This document shows, piece after piece, positions 22,317-34,483 of a stretch of 64,000 nt of DNA (its first letter is position 1; every line of letters begins with the position of its first letter). The stretch spans positions 119,056 through 183,055 of the forward strand of contig JAWZYV010012513.1 of assembly GCA_038373885.1 (NCBI GenBank), read 5' to 3'. This DNA comes from Cheiracanthium punctorium. Its lineage: Eukaryota; Arthropoda; Arachnida; Araneae; Cheiracanthiidae. The notes under the pieces are model-generated. The model worked only from the letters and a program-made list of their open reading frames with translations. It was not told the DNA's origin and searched no databases. A program made the translations under genes and the position numbers.

Positions 22317-22862
22317 GCTTTTGCCAATCTTTGTAACATTTATTGTTTGTTCTGTCTGATACACAATAGCACATTTTTTCTTTTAGAAATAACTCTTTCC
22401 TTGTGTTGTTCAAAGTAAAGGGAGTGTTATATTGATGAAAAACTTTAGTGTTCAGATTTTTGCAGAAAACTAAATTTTGAACATCCCTGAATTTATTTTG
22501 ACAAATTACTTCGTAATTTTGCATGTATTTCTCTATGCATGCATGATCCATTTTGAATAGTTTTGCCATTATATTTGTATGTACATATCTCATATAGCTG
22601 GCAAATGATTAGCCATAGAATGTTGAAATTTTGTAGTTGAGATTGTTGTAATATCTGGTTGGGCACTTCCCATTTCGATTGCAATCGCTGAGGTAGCTTA
22701 TTTAAAGGATCACATAAAACATTCAATACATTAAAGTCTATGAACAATCATGGATTCTGCTCAAAATCTGGGTGATTTTTGACAAAATATTGTCAAATTT
22801 TGCACCAAAAATAAGTTTCTAAAATTGAATGCAGCTTGGTGAGAAACCACCTAACTTTAAGA

Positions 22863-22901
22863 TTATTGAATTATAGTATCTTCAATACTATAATTCAATA
22901 A
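22863..22901. repeat. Hairpin, 17-bp perfect stem and 5-nt loop
   Basis: The arm TTATTGAATTATAGTAT (22863-22879) pairs with 22885-22901 around the loop CTTCA. It lies in intergenic sequence after Gemin8. Confidence 0.88.
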
Positions 22902-22923
22902 TATAGTATTGAATGTAGTTGCG

Positions 22924-22963
22924 TTTCATGTAAACTTTTCAAATGAAATAAGTTTACATGAAA
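22924..22963. repeat. Hairpin, 14-bp stem
   Basis: TTTCATGTAAACTT (22924-22937) pairs with 22950-22963 around a 12-nt loop, directly beyond the hairpin at 22863. Confidence 0.82.
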
Positions 22964-23529
22964 TGGCTTGAAAATGTGTATAATTTAAGGAGACACACAA
23001 GCAAGTACGGGATAGCCAGAAATTTCTGTTGGAGGGGAATATGAACTACTGTCAGGGCATAAATAAAAGAATTTTTATTCAACTTAAACATCTGAAGGTT
23101 CATGCTAATGGATGCAAAAATTGTGTTATGAGATGCATCCTGATATCCTCCTCCCTCAACATGCTGCCATCCTCCCTCAACATGCTGCCATTCTTCTTCA
23201 ACATGCTCCTGCAATAAGAAGTCATAGTGTCAAGTTAGATTAAAAAACAACAAAGATAAATCATGCCAAATACATCGATTATAAAACATTTTCCAAAACA
23301 AACAACACTATTTTTGTGCTAAATTTGGCGATCTATTGTCCTTAAATCTTGTGAAATTTTTGAAATAATCTTAAAATAGTGTTTTATTATCACCATAAAT
23401 ATAATTTTGCAAGAACTTGTAAAAGAACTTTAAAAGTTTTTTCCATCGTTCAACTGAAGAATAAACTGTTATAAATATTTTTATAGTTATTCTACTGCTC
23501 TTGAAATGGGTTAATGTGTCTCAAGGTTA
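22964..23529. other. Intergenic, with a short 21-bp tandem triplet
   Basis: Three imperfect tandem copies of CATCCTCCCTCAACATGCTG lie at about 23145-23208. No gene is visible otherwise. Confidence 0.5.
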
Positions 23530-23745
23530 TGTGCCCTAGATTGCAATGCATTGGAATTTTGAGTGTTCCTGTAGAAGAACTATTAATGATACAGATGCTA
23601 TCTTCGAAGGATATTTTAAGAGCCTTAATAAGACTTGTTTACGTTGACTGACCATAGAGTGTGATATATTGGATTTTCCTTTTTTTTGTTCCTGAAAAGG
23701 ACTATAAATGCTATGTACACCATTTTCAACATGGGTACATGCTGC
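23530..23745. repeat. Dispersed repeat copy
   Basis: Words such as TTTTGAGTGTTCCTGTAGAA and GTACACCATTTTCAACATGG recur in diverged form at 47985-48065 and 49835-49930. The class is unknown; it could be the 3' part of a retroelement. Confidence 0.55.
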
Positions 23746-24188
23746 TGTACATAGAAAAAACATATAATTTTTGCACTAATCAATGCATATTTATGGCAGC
23801 TAGAGCACATACCAGTGGAAAGAAGAATGGATAGACAAATGGAAATCATAAATGCTTCTCAATCTTGCCAAAAAGTTGAAAATATAAATATTCCTCTTAT
23901 ATAACATATGGTATCACACAAAATCAGAGAGTGAGAAATTTATTCTCTTAAGATGTTGTAGTCTCAAATAATTAATGGAGCACACACCCCCCCCCCCAAA
24001 AAAAAAAAAAAAAAAAATTGCAATTTTGTTTTTTTGTAAATCAGTTAAAGCAGTAGAAATTTCTTTTTTTTTTTTTTTTATAGGACTAGGGTACTACTAT
24101 TTTGCTCAGTAAGAAAATTTTGTCTACACAATCTTGTTGACAAGTTTGTAGATATGAACTGTCACGGTGAAGATATTTTCAAATGTGT
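23746..24188. other. Intergenic sequence with homopolymers
   Basis: Contains C/A runs near 23988-24019 and a T run near 24064-24079. No gene is visible. Confidence 0.4.
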
Positions 24189-24226
24189 CCCCCCATCTCC
24201 ACTCCAGATAACGTGGAGATGGGGGG
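24189..24226. repeat. GC-rich hairpin, 14-bp stem
   Basis: CCCCCCATCTCCAC (24189-24202) pairs perfectly with 24213-24226 around the loop TCCAGATAAC. Confidence 0.85.
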
Positions 24227-24304
24227 GCGTTAATAAAATGTTGAAAGTTGCACAAAGTTTGCAATTTTTGATGATTGATTGCTAAATTTGGTGCTAAAAC
24301 ACAC

Positions 24305-24560
24305 CAATTTTTATAAATATATTTCGAGTATAGCTAGAAAATATAATAAATATATTTCGAGTATAGTTAGACAACGCCTGATGAATATTGTAAAATAGTT
24401 TTAGTAGGCGATTTTAATTTTGAATAAGTGTTTTATAAAACAGAGAAGACAAATATAGTACACTCATAGATTATGATACACTTTCCAAATGGTATATATA
24501 AAGGTGAAGTATAGTTAGACTATGCCTGTTGAAAATTTTTAAACTGTTTTGGTAGGTGAT
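24305..24560. repeat. Direct repeat pair with GTATAGTTAGAC words
   Basis: AAATATATTTCGAGTATAG occurs twice (about 24318 and 24350). A diverged copy of the downstream GTTAGAC..GCCTG..GATTTTAAT block follows at about 24510-24560. Related words occur at 27465-27530. Confidence 0.55.
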
Positions 24561-24712
24561 TTTAATATAGATTTCTACTAGCCGCCTCTGCTGACCGGTT
24601 GGTTCACCATCTTAATAAATCTTGTTAGAAGAGAATCCTGTTTCTCACCAGCTTCCTTGGCATTGAAATCTCTCAGATTCTGAATGGAACTTAAAATTAA
24701 GATGGTTACAAA

Positions 24713-24866
24713 CAGGGGCAGCCCTAGGGTGAGTAGCGCCCACTGCTAACGTAAAAAAGAGGCCCCCTTTTATGCTCTACTTAGTTTTTGAGTTCGAAAT
24801 GACGCCCATTCGAAGCCGCCGCCCCTATGCAATGCTTACCTTACTTACCGTGTCGGGTTGCCGCTG
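24713..24866. mobile_element. hAT-like MITE
   Basis: Left end CAGGGGCAGCCC and right end read inward CAGCGGCAACCC, flanked by identical GTTACAAA (24705-24712 and 24867-24874). It is 154 bp long. Confidence 0.9.
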
Positions 24867-25777
24867 GTTACAAAAATAAAATGGTTTAGTTATAAAAACT
24901 TACAAAAAGGTACAAATTATGTTTGTCCTATATTCATTTTGAAGAGCTTCTAGATATATTGGTTGTTATCAAAAAACGGAAATGAAAAAAAAAAAAAAAA
25001 AAAAGAAAAAAAAAAGAAAAGAAAGAAAATCGGAAACACTTTCAGATTTTAAATTCACATTAAAGTGCTATATATTAAATGCATATCATAATCGCATGCC
25101 TCTTAAGTATTTTCTTTCCCTATTCCATTAAGTTGGAAAGTGTATAATTATTCATGAGAAAATGATTAAACAAAATTAAAATTGATATTTCTAACATCCT
25201 TTTTCTGAATGTAATAGAATGGGAAAAAGATGTGTAAAAAAATGCACAATTCGAACTGTGCAAAAGTTTCAAAAACTTATTTTTAATTTCTTTTTGCAAC
25301 ATGTATTTCAGATTTGTGTGCTTGGCCCAAAGGTCGCTTATAAATCCATGTTAGAATGAAAAACTTATTCAGGTGTATTCTTTATCCAGGCATAGGAGAC
25401 AATAAAATGAATGTATTTATTAGAAACTGTGTATTCTATAAGTTTGCGCCACCTATCAACTGCTCTGTAAAATAAAAACTCAATTGCATTCTCTCTTTTT
25501 TTTTCCATAAAGGATAGTTTTTGTATATTTTAGGAACAGTGTTGTTTTTTTGGGTGATAAAAAATAGCCTATATGTTAATCGAGAACTTTAGCTGTCTTA
25601 ACTCAAAATTTCATCCTAATCTGTCAAACTGTTTCAGCATGAAAGAGAAGCAAACATACCTACAAACATTGACATTTATAATATTAGTAGCATTCCGAAG
25701 AAGTGTTCTTTGGAACAAGGAAGGAAAACATGACACACTTATGGATTATGACGCTCATTCCAAACAGTATTTAAAAT
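24867..25777. other. Intergenic, A-rich
   Basis: Contains A tracts near 24985-25025. No gene was recognised. Confidence 0.4.
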
Positions 25778-25785
25778 GTCTATGC

Positions 25786-27449
25786 CAATGGCGGATCTAG
25801 GATTGGGTAAAGAGGGGGGGGGCTAACTTACTGGGTATTCAATAATTTGGGTACAGTTATCAAAGAAGATTGGCAACATTTGGCACAATTTTTTAAATGT
25901 CGCCTGTATTTCTGCTTACCTATAGTATTACATAATCGAATTTCATGAAAGGAGTGCGAATTTCTGATAAAATAAAATACCCGCACCTGCTAGAACTTAC
26001 ACCCTCCAAAAAAAGTATTCCAGTTAAGAGATAAATTTCCCATTTTAGATTTGCGAATAATAATTGAGTTTTTGAAAAATGCACAACTTGACAGAAATAT
26101 GGAAAGTCATGTTTATACATAGCCTAATTCATATTCTATGATAAATAATTTTTAATATACGAAGTCAACATAGGAAATTTATCTCGTACTCAAATGCTTT
26201 TTGGAGGGTGTACAGTTCATAGGAAAAACAATGTATGAAAAAATTAATTTAAATAATGAAATCATTGTATTTCCCTTTAATTATGCATCTCTGTAAAAAC
26301 TGCCTGATAATGATGCATGTATATTTTGTGAGTGCTGTTCCCCTTGAAATAGCTTGTTCTGGGACTGTGCATCGAGAACAAGCTATTTCAATTATTATGA
26401 TTTCTTCCTGATGATTTGCGCTTTCATTCTCAATAGACAAATTGTCTTTTTTTTAAATTTTCATAAAATAATCACCTACATTACGACTCGATGACCACTT
26501 TCTTGAGGCCATAATATCTGCTTTTAAATTAAATTCTACACATGAACGGAACTAGACAGAGAACAAATGAATCACACTGGCGCGTCACCCGAAAAGAATG
26601 ACCAAGCGGCGATAGCAATTTCAATGGGTTAAGCTTTTGAAGCCTGCTTAGAAAGGACTACAGTACTTTAAAGAAATTCTTCAGTACTTCCATTCCTAAA
26701 CATTCAAAACAGGTGTACTTTTGTAGGAAGAGGAAATGTTAGAAAACCAGATAAGGAAAATTACCCATAGATAATGGTATTCTTTCATAATACCCCTGAA
26801 AATCCAAACGGTGGAACAACCTTTGTCAATGGTACAGGAGGTAGCTACTTGGGATTCCTAGTCACTTGATGTTAGACTCCCCATCCATATGTACATCAAT
26901 CATAAGGTATCCCACATCAGGTACCTATCAGTCAGGACTACCACATAAGTAGAGAATCAGAGACACGTACCTCACAAAGACTGTTTATGTCGAACAGTGA
27001 ATTATATGTATTGTTGACTCCCCTTTGTACGTCTTTGCAAAGGGTAAATGGACATCATCACTCAAACATTGTTCTTTGCGCTTGCCATAACCCGTTCTAA
27101 CAATGAGCTATTCAAGCTGCTCACGTATATATGGGAAAGGCGAGAACAACTTGGTTACTGATCATCCATAAAGGAAACCAAAATTTTTCAAGGGGGGGGA
27201 CGAAATTTCGGGTGATTCCTTGGGACTCTGAGGTTTTGAAAATACCTGTAGTCTGGGAACGAAAGGGTTAAAAACCGTTTATTGAGGTCAAGTCTAAAAA
27301 TCAAAGTAGTAAATCAAAAAAGTAAATCTAAATTTCAAAACAACGGATTTTTAGAAACACAGTTTTTAACTACACATAAAAACTCTGTTCTAATTCAATT
27401 TCAATGGGGGGGGGGCTATAGTCCCTATAGCCCCGTAGATCCGCCTCTG
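25786..27449. mobile_element. hAT-like transposon, copy B (inverted relative to copy A)
   Basis: Left end CAATGGCGGATCTAGG and right end read inward CAGAGGCGGATCTACGG are the same ends as 1352-5339, in opposite order. Flanks GTCTATGC (25778-25785) and GTCTGCGC (27450-27457) match at six of eight bases, the differences being transitions. It lacks the Tc1 insertion of copy A and keeps the empty TA site near 27001-27015. No intact transposase frame is seen. Confidence 0.82.
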
Positions 27450-27557
27450 GTCTGCGCGATATAGGAGGACTATGCCTGGCGAAGATTGTAAAACATTTTA
27501 AGAAGTCGATTTTAAGATGATTTCGATTCCAAAGGTGTGTTTTATGGTACAAGAAAG

Positions 27558-27612
27558 AGTTGATTCCTACTTTAACGCCCTCACTCTCGCCAACGTAAAA
27601 AAATCCCCGAAC
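27558..27612. repeat. Solo end of the GTTGATTCCTACTTTA family
   Basis: Matches the left end of the element at 6334-7294, including CTCTCGCCAACGTAAAAAA. No partner end was found nearby. Confidence 0.65.
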
Positions 27613-29462
27613 TTTGGCGAGCTTAATTTTGTCATGTAATAAATTGCACATTAAGGCCTTCATTCAAAGATAAACAGCTTAAAAATATAAATCAGACTTT
27701 CGACAAATTTTAAACAACATTTTGAATTTAATACTCTCCGGTTTCCATAGCAATCAACGACAGGAGTGAAAAGTTTTGCTGTAAAAGAAAGCATTAATTA
27801 AAATTAAAGGACGAGTATCATGTAGGAGGTCAAAAGTTCGTTGCATTTGCTATGGGTAACAGCATTGCGCACATATGCAGCTTCGGGTAAATTGAAAAGT
27901 CTCTTTTGCAGGCGTGCAAAGCAAAAACTGCAAACTAGCTGGAGTAGCATTAAGAATTTAAGAATTTTAAAAACTCTTGTAAAATAATATTTTTTTTTTT
28001 CATAATATGCAGTTTTACTTTCCTAAACATAGAACACTAAACATTAACTTTCATTACATTGCTGAATTTGGCAGCTTAAGTGGTAGTAATAGACAGAACC
28101 GTACTCAGAAAAAAGTTGGGAGGGGGTGGGGATCCAAACATAGGAAAAGGCAGAATTTTTCAGAAAAAGACTTTATTTTGTTTAAAAAATTGAAATTTAG
28201 GGCGGGGGAAGAAAGACCGGAACCCACTTTCCCTTAATATGTCCGTAGTAATGGATTATGTTACTATGGTAACAATTATGATAAATATGAAATTAGTTTT
28301 TTTATGTTTAATTCTAATCGTAAGTGATTGACATCATTCTAATGTCCAGAATTTAAAATTGCATCAAATATTAATAAGGATAACGCGCGTTAAGGAAAAG
28401 TTACTTCACCAAGGTTTACTTTTACGAGAGCCAAAATATTCACGGGGCAGTGAATGTTTCATATACATATTTCTATGTCTGTGATATCAACAATATTTGA
28501 AGACTTTTTATATGGTAGAGAAATACCAAGGTGTTCTGCAAATGACTGAGATTACACATCGCTCGAGCTTTAGAAATTAGAAGACAAAATAAAACAGTGG
28601 TCCACATCATGAGACGTTATTTTAGAACTAAACGAAAAAGACGAAACTATCCTGCAGAAGCACCTTTAACGCAAACAGATCTGTCTACAGAACACTGTTT
28701 ACGTTCGGTGACATAAATTTTGTGTTATCATTTTGCCGTAACGCTTGCATTTCGATTAGGTATCTGTTAGCAAAAGCTTATGTCACGAGTAAAAGAATTC
28801 TTCATATTTTAAAATTTCGTAAAAATTCGACTAATTTCACTAATATAAGTAAGAAAATCATTTCATTCAATCCGTACGAAGAACGGGTACGCAGCAGTAA
28901 ATATATAAACTGTGCATTAGCTTTGACAGTCAAAGAAACAGAATGTATACAGAACTAAAGTCCCTTTAGTGGTGCAGTCAAAGGCACGCGGGGGAACGGG
29001 TCCCCTTACTTTTTTATTTGAGTTTATGCATCCCTCCTCACTTCTTTTTTTCAAGGGGGACACTCAAACATCTTTTTAACGTATTAAAATTTCAATCTAT
29101 AACTCTGCAGCAGAAAGGCAGCCAAATGGAACTTTTTCGAACATCTAAGTAGATTTCAGAGATTTAATCTCTTTGTAAATACTAATTATTATTTTTAAAC
29201 ATTATTTATAAATAATAAAAACATATCTAGAAATTGAATACATATTTCATGTTGTCAGTTAAAAAATCGTTTTTTAAAGGCATTGTTGATCAAAATTATT
29301 TACATTGTTTCGCAATTAAAACTTAATTGCTCCAAAGTAATAATAACCAATTAATAAATAAAAAAAATTAATGATTTAGTTAATTTTGTTCTTTTGGTTT
29401 GAAAGTCGTTCGATATTTTCCAATCATATTTGGAAAATTGATTGATCTCCTTGGCGCAAGAA

Positions 29463-29494
<32 letters not shown>

Positions 29495-30579
29495 AAAAAA
29501 AAACAGAAAAACTATATTGCTGTCTTGCTTAATTTTGAACAGAAATATTACACGAAAAAGAAAATGTTACGTGATTAAGTTATTAAAAACCAAAATATTT
29601 ACATTCAAGATACATTGGTTTGCAGTATTTAGCTTTCGTGATCAAAAATTTACTTAATACCTCATAAATTTAAAGACATTTTCAAATCCCATTTCAAAAT
29701 CTCATTCGTTCTCAATTCGTTGTTTGAAAAAAAAAATCATACAAACTATCCGATTACAAAACGCTATAAGGATTGATCACTTAAGTGTGTGTGAGGGAAG
29801 AGAGAATCAAGGAGAATATACTGGTGTACCACAGGCAAACAGCAACATCATTTTAGGTTAAACGCAAGCAATTTTTAAACTTTGAAACTTGTAAGAGCAA
29901 TTTTAAAACTTTTTGCAAATGATTAGGTTTTTTAACAATTTTCAGACCTTTTTTTCCCTCATATGTTCGTGTGCATTTTGGTAACTCCTTTTGAAGGACA
30001 TGAATGTCTAATTTGCACATATAAGCTTAATTTAAAACAAGAACATCAGTAGGCATCAAATGTGCTGTTAGATATATTTCAAGCTCTCCAGTTGCTTCAC
30101 CGTAGATTGCCAAACTCGTTCAGTATGGTACAAGATACAGATTTAGTTGTTTTATGCTCACAGTATGAGGGACGTAATTTTAATTTACAGAAGCTGGTTT
30201 ATGCCAAATCATCGAAGTGAAAACATGCATATATGTGTTAATTAAAAGTAAGAAAGGATGTTGTACCATCAGGCAATTGTTCTTGGAGAAGGTTGAATTC
30301 GTCTTTCGTGTTTCGTTTAAATAATTCCTAATTATCAATCAAATGTTGTGGCTTCAGTTCCTAATTATTTTTCATGTGTTGTGTCATTTATTAACGGAAA
30401 ACAAATCAGCCTGAAATGTGTTATTGGACAATTTTTGAAATGTTTAACTTTAATAGTTATCTTCGATGAATATAACAGAAACATAAGCTTGCTTTCATGG
30501 GAATTAAATATTTTCAGGCTAAAAAAATTCCGATAACAATTTTTTGAAATATTGTTGACAATCTGCTAACTTTGATGTT
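27613..30579. other. Intergenic sequence upstream of the IR region
   Basis: No gene was recognised. At 28871-28903 is a fragment GAACGGGTACGCAGC, resembling the ends of the inner inverted repeat at 46768 and 51979. A long A-rich tract occupies 29459-29504. The left arm of the inverted duplication may extend into here, but its partner would lie beyond 64000. Confidence 0.45.
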
Positions 30580-31202
30580 TGATGGTCTCTCTCTTCTTCT
30601 TCGTCTTGATGAAGAGAAAGAAATCGCTGCAAAGCGTGCTGTTGATCACCTTGGGAAGCGTCTTCGAACAGTCACTGAACTTCGAGAAGAAAACGGCCGC
30701 ATTCAGGATGCTCACCCTCTCCTGGATTTTGGGTCTCATGATTCTCTCTTACAGCTACAAAGCCGTGCTGTTGTCGTTCTTGTCCTTCCCAACTCTCAGC
30801 GGAATCGAGGACATTTCCGATTTGTCCGAGGCATCGACTGACAGGTCGTTCAGGTGTATCACTGTGAAAGGCAGTTACTTGATTCTAAATTTCATGGAAT
30901 CTAACTCCAGTACTTTGAGGAACATAGGCGAGTGCCTGAATCGCAACGATGTCGAATCCGGAGATGTTTTTGAAGCGCTCCAAAACAGTGGATCGAAGAG
31001 GGCTCTCATTGCCAGTATGAACGGGATGACTGCATGGGCGACTGACTACTTTATTTCAGAAGACTTGTTTTTCATGACGCTTTCAGGTATTCCTTTTTCG
31101 AGAAAGTTCTGCTGTCCGAATCGTTTGAATGCTATAATTCATCAAATTGTCGCTTCGGGACTTTTGGATAAACTCAACAGCGACTTCGACTTTCGATCAT
31201 GA
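30580..31202 (+). pseudogene. Ionotropic receptor (IR) fragment, truncated at both ends
   Basis: Remnant of an ionotropic glutamate-receptor-like membrane channel. It begins in the first membrane segment (VSLFFFVLMKRKKS). It keeps the pore loop (SVLLITLGSVFEQS), the third membrane segment (LSWILGLMILSYSYKAVLLS) and the second ligand-binding lobe with FCCPNRLNAIIHQ. It stops at DFRS and lacks about 54 C-terminal residues and the last membrane helix that the intact gene at 37589 has. The first ligand-binding lobe is absent. TCATGACTTAAT occurs at 31197-31208 and again at 31217-31228, suggesting a deletion with short filler DNA. It is much closer to the minus-strand copy at 63454 than to 37589. 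Confidence 0.85.
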
Positions 31203-31399
31203 CTTAATCCATAGCGTCATGACTTAATAATATTATTAACTAATATTATTAACGTTGTATTAACTTTATTAACCTACTCGTGTCATTGGTTTGGTTTCAT
31301 TTTGCTTTATCATGTCAGATTTTCAAAGAACGTGATTCAGTTTTGTTTCAAAAATCATCTAGTAGTAAAATGTTGATGGAAGAAAACACATGTATCAGG

Positions 31400-31570
31400 C
31401 AAGGACGGCTCCAGACTGAATTTTCGGAGGGGGCCATTGATCATTTTAGATGGGTATATACATTGTCCAAAATGCAAATTCAACACATGAAGTGTGTGAA
31501 TCTAAGGTTACAAAACAAAACTTCGGAGGGGGCCATGGCCCCCATAGCCCACTCACTGGAGCCGCCCTTG
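31400..31570. mobile_element. hAT-like MITE
   Basis: Ends CAAGGACGGCTCCAG and, read inward, CAAGGGCGGCTCCAG, flanked by identical GTATCAGG (31392-31399 and 31571-31578). GGCCATGGCCCCCAT lies inside. It is 171 bp and non-coding. Confidence 0.92.
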
Positions 31571-31573
31571 GTA

Positions 31574-31870
31574 TCAGGTTGTAACGAAAGTTCTCCGCGA
31601 AATCTGCTTGAGTCAGCTCATGCGGCACCCAGCGATTGAACTTGTACATGAAGTTTATGTGATGCATAGCATGGCTAATGGGCATGGCATTAATGCCTAA
31701 CTCTTTAGCTAGCTCTCAAGTGGTTAAATACTGATCTTCTTCCACAAGTTCTCGCAGGTGGCCCTCATCAACATCAGCAGGCCGGCCAGAGTGCTCTGCT
31801 CCTTGAATGTCATAGACCCTGTTTTTTAACTTTCAGTACCAAACCTTCACAGAGCCATATGATACAACAG
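31574..31870 (-). pseudogene. mariner transposase N-terminal fragment
   Basis: Reads on the minus strand as SGRPADVDEGHLRELVEEDQ, then YLTT, a stop, ELAKELGINAMPISHAMHHI and YKFNRWVPHELTQ. That is the paired helix-turn-helix and linker of mariner-family transposases (SGRP motif, then WVPHEL). In-frame stops and the missing catalytic part make it dead. It is wedged between the MITE at 31400-31570 and the composite element starting at 31953, and is absent from the right arm. Confidence 0.8.
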
Positions 31871-32308
31871 TAGAATCTAAACTACACAAATAATTCTTTG
31901 ACATTCTGTAGCACTTTTTGAAACAGAACTGGAAGTAAATGGTGGTTCTAATCAGGGGCGGATCCAGAGAAACCATCTGGGGGGGGCTCCGTTTATCATT
32001 AGGATGATACATTGATTTCCCAATAATTTTTCTCGCAGTACATAATTAGACATGGTATATCACAACTGAATAAGTATTTTGTCTGCTGCAAGAACCGTCT
32101 AAAGAAAACTCGGAGGGGGGGGGGCAGAGCTATCGTGCGCCCTATACTGATCAAGTTAAGGCCGATGCTCATAAGCCACGTGTTTTATGCGCTTCAATGG
32201 TCGACGGGACTGACTTTGAAGGAACCGTGAAAATATGAAAAATCGCCCTTAAATAGAGATCATTCATAAACAGAATTTGTAAAAGAATAACATTTCCCTT
32301 TACACTTT

Positions 32309-33019
32309 GGAAGGTGCCTAGTTCAAAACCAGTTCGCGTCCGCCGACCTAACTGTTCGGAGTTTTCCCGTGCTTAACTCCGAAACTTAAGAGTAAATAAG
32401 GGTTAGGACCCTTTAGAAAGACTCCCACGAAGTGCACCCCACCCATCGGCTTAGGGCCTTATCACACTAAAGGGAAAATCCGAGCAACTTCGCGCTGGAC
32501 CAACTTTTCCGACGGACTTGAAGGTGTGGTTATCTTTAAGGGTTGCAAAAGTAAACAAACTCTCTCCGACGCCAAATAGTCATCGCATTGCTGATTTGGC
32601 GTGCAGGTTCTTATTTTACTATCGTGCGTTGGTATATTTACATCGGATCGACAGCAATTTCAGCAGCATTCGGATGGGCAGCAATCTCTAATTCCAAAGT
32701 CCTCTTGAACGCGGCCATAATTTTATTTACACGTGATTCTGACATCGAGCCAAGCTTCGAACATAGTAGTGATCGCCATTGCTCGAAATTGCTTATGACG
32801 TAGCAGGAAGAAGTACTCTGATTGGCAGAAATTTCGTCCGATTCGGATTTTTTCCTTCGGAAGAAAAAAGTTGGAGTTCGCGGTCGTCAAGGTAACGGCG
32901 GAGAAAATCGGCCGGAAACTCGATTTGCAAGGAAAGTTGGTCGGATTTTTCTCAGTGTGATAGCCCTATTAGATTCCATGTGCAGATAATTGGCCGTAAT
33001 CCTATAGCACCAACACCAA
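32309..33019 (+). mobile_element. SINE with 13-bp target duplication, split by a MITE
   Basis: CCCTTTACACTTT is repeated at 32296-32308 and 33020-33032, a length typical of retrotransposon insertion. The body has GTGCCTAGTTCAAAACC and TTCGCGTCC and is about 190 bp without the MITE at 32452-32968. The same family lies reversed at 33395-33615. Confidence 0.8.
32452..32968. mobile_element. TIR MITE nested in a SINE
   Basis: Left end TAGGGCCTTATCACACT and right end read inward TAGGGCTATCACACTGAG. Subterminal AAAATCCGA and CGGATTTTT words also pair. The target duplication is unclear; TTA on the left could indicate PIF/Harbinger. Confidence 0.72.
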
Positions 33020-33394
33020 CCCTTTACACTTTACATTCTAAGGACTGTGAATATTTTTCTTGATATATTGGCGTGTTTAAAGATGTTACTTTTATTATCA
33101 TTTTATTATCCACAAAATATTATTTTAAGTTACCTTAAAAAAGGTAGTAAAAACAAGCAATACAATAAAATTAGGTTTCAAGAAAATCAAAATGAGTCAG
33201 TTGTTTCATTTTTCGCCTTCCCATTATTCTTTCTTCCAGATTTTCTCAAATGTGAAATGCGTCAGCTTCCGTTTTATGAGTTTTTCTAGCTAACCAGCCG
33301 AAGCCTGAAAATTTTGCTTTCCAAATTTTTCTGCCAAAATAACAGCACTGCAGTAATTGCTTGATTTTATTTTAATTTGGTAATACAAACAATT

Positions 33395-33615
33395 ATCTAC
33401 ATGAGGGATCTAGGCCAAGTACGGGGTGCCCTACGTGGGGGGTTTTCTAAGGGGGTCTTAATCCGTATTTATGAGCAGTTTCGGAGAAAACTGCCTAAGA
33501 CTCCGAACGGCTGGATTGATGGACGCGACCTGAGTTTGAACAAGGCACTTTTCTTCTCCCAGTTGCGAGCGCTATGCTCTCAGCCACTCGTCGGGCCTCC
33601 AGAAATTGGAGTTAT
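33395..33615 (-). mobile_element. tRNA-derived SINE, minus strand
   Basis: On the minus strand the head reads GTGGCTGAGAGCATAGCGCT (A-box-like), and then GTTCAAACTCAGG (B-box-like). The body matches the SINE at 32309 (TTCGGAGT, TAAATACGG, GGGCACCCCGTACTTGGCCT). It sits in the middle of a spurious 143-codon open frame on the plus strand. Confidence 0.72.
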
Positions 33616-33978
33616 GTGTTATGTGATGTTATGTGGCAAGCCTATACTAGAGGAATCTGCATTCTGGGGCGGTTGTCTTGGTCAGAGGATTTTTTCGGAG
33701 GTTCTAACGCGTATTCACGTTAAATCTGGAGAAAACCACCTGGAAAGACTCCAGATTTTGATTTTGAAGCCACATGACTGCCAACTTGGTTGGCAGAGTC
33801 GACCTTGAAGCCTTTTGCGGCAGCTGTGGAGTTTATTTAAGATTAAATAAACATATTAAAAAAAAGACAATTTTCGGGAACAACGCAAAAGGGCTTATCT
33901 TCCGCAGGAGCGCCAGTATATAGTGGTCCCTTGCATACAATATGGACAGTCTCAGTTGGTTGTTTACATGTGACAGAC

Positions 33979-34362
33979 TTAAAAGTGTTTGGATAGTTGT
34001 ACTACGGTTGCAAATGTTTGTTTTATCTTTGTTTTCAGTGGTTTGTATTTGAGGACTTGCCTTACCCAGGCCTCCGTGTGCAATGTTGGGGGTCTTTTTA
34101 GGTGATTGGACGATGTTAGCGGGCAGACTAGGATGTAGTGCCAGAGGGAGCCCTCAGTTCCGCAGTCGCAAATCCCTGTTGTGTGCCGATGGAAGCGGTA
34201 CAGATATGCGGGGAAGGGTCCATGACCGGCAAGAAAGCTTGTTATTACCCATCTGAGTGGCAGTTGGTGCTGTGAGACTTTAGGCAGAAGCTCAAAAGTG
34301 TGACGGCCCTTGTTACTGGAGTCACACTGCACCTGCCATTCTTTCTTCAGGTGGACATAGAT
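33979..34362 (-). pseudogene. Non-LTR retrotransposon polyprotein C-terminus
   Basis: The minus strand encodes HLKKEWQVQC, LPLRWVITSFLAGHGPFPAY and LYRFHRHTTGICDCGTEGS, followed by a short tail. This is the C-terminal region after reverse transcriptase in I/R1/jockey-type elements of arthropods (TGHGPF, then CxCG and a His/Cys pair HYxxxC). The reverse transcriptase and endonuclease parts are missing; the copy is 5'-truncated, as is usual for target-primed insertion. It lies within the 31953-35006 composite. Confidence 0.8.
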
Positions 34363-34364
34363 CG

Positions 34365-34470
34365 ACAGCCGCGCGGTAGGCCCAAACGCAGGACCTTCAC
34401 TCTTCAGCCGTCTATCATGTCGAGTGTCTTATCCACTCGGCCATGGTGGGGCCCAGAAATTAGAAAGCTA
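34365..34470 (-). repeat. tRNA-like SINE head
   Basis: The minus strand reads CATGGCCGAGTGGATAAGAC and, about 40 bases later, CCTGCGTTTGGGCC. This resembles the head of the SINE at 36300-36460. The promoter boxes are degraded and it abuts the retrotransposon tail. Confidence 0.6.
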
Positions 34471-34483
34471 GATCTCTTGCTTC

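Noticed and set aside
24985..25025. Poly(A) tail of a processed pseudogene
   Set aside because: No coding remnant or target duplication was found beside the A-rich tract, and similar tracts occur throughout the window.
33377..33808. A 143-codon plus-strand open frame
   Set aside because: It overlaps the minus-strand SINE at 33395-33615, matches no family, and is explained by the repeat.
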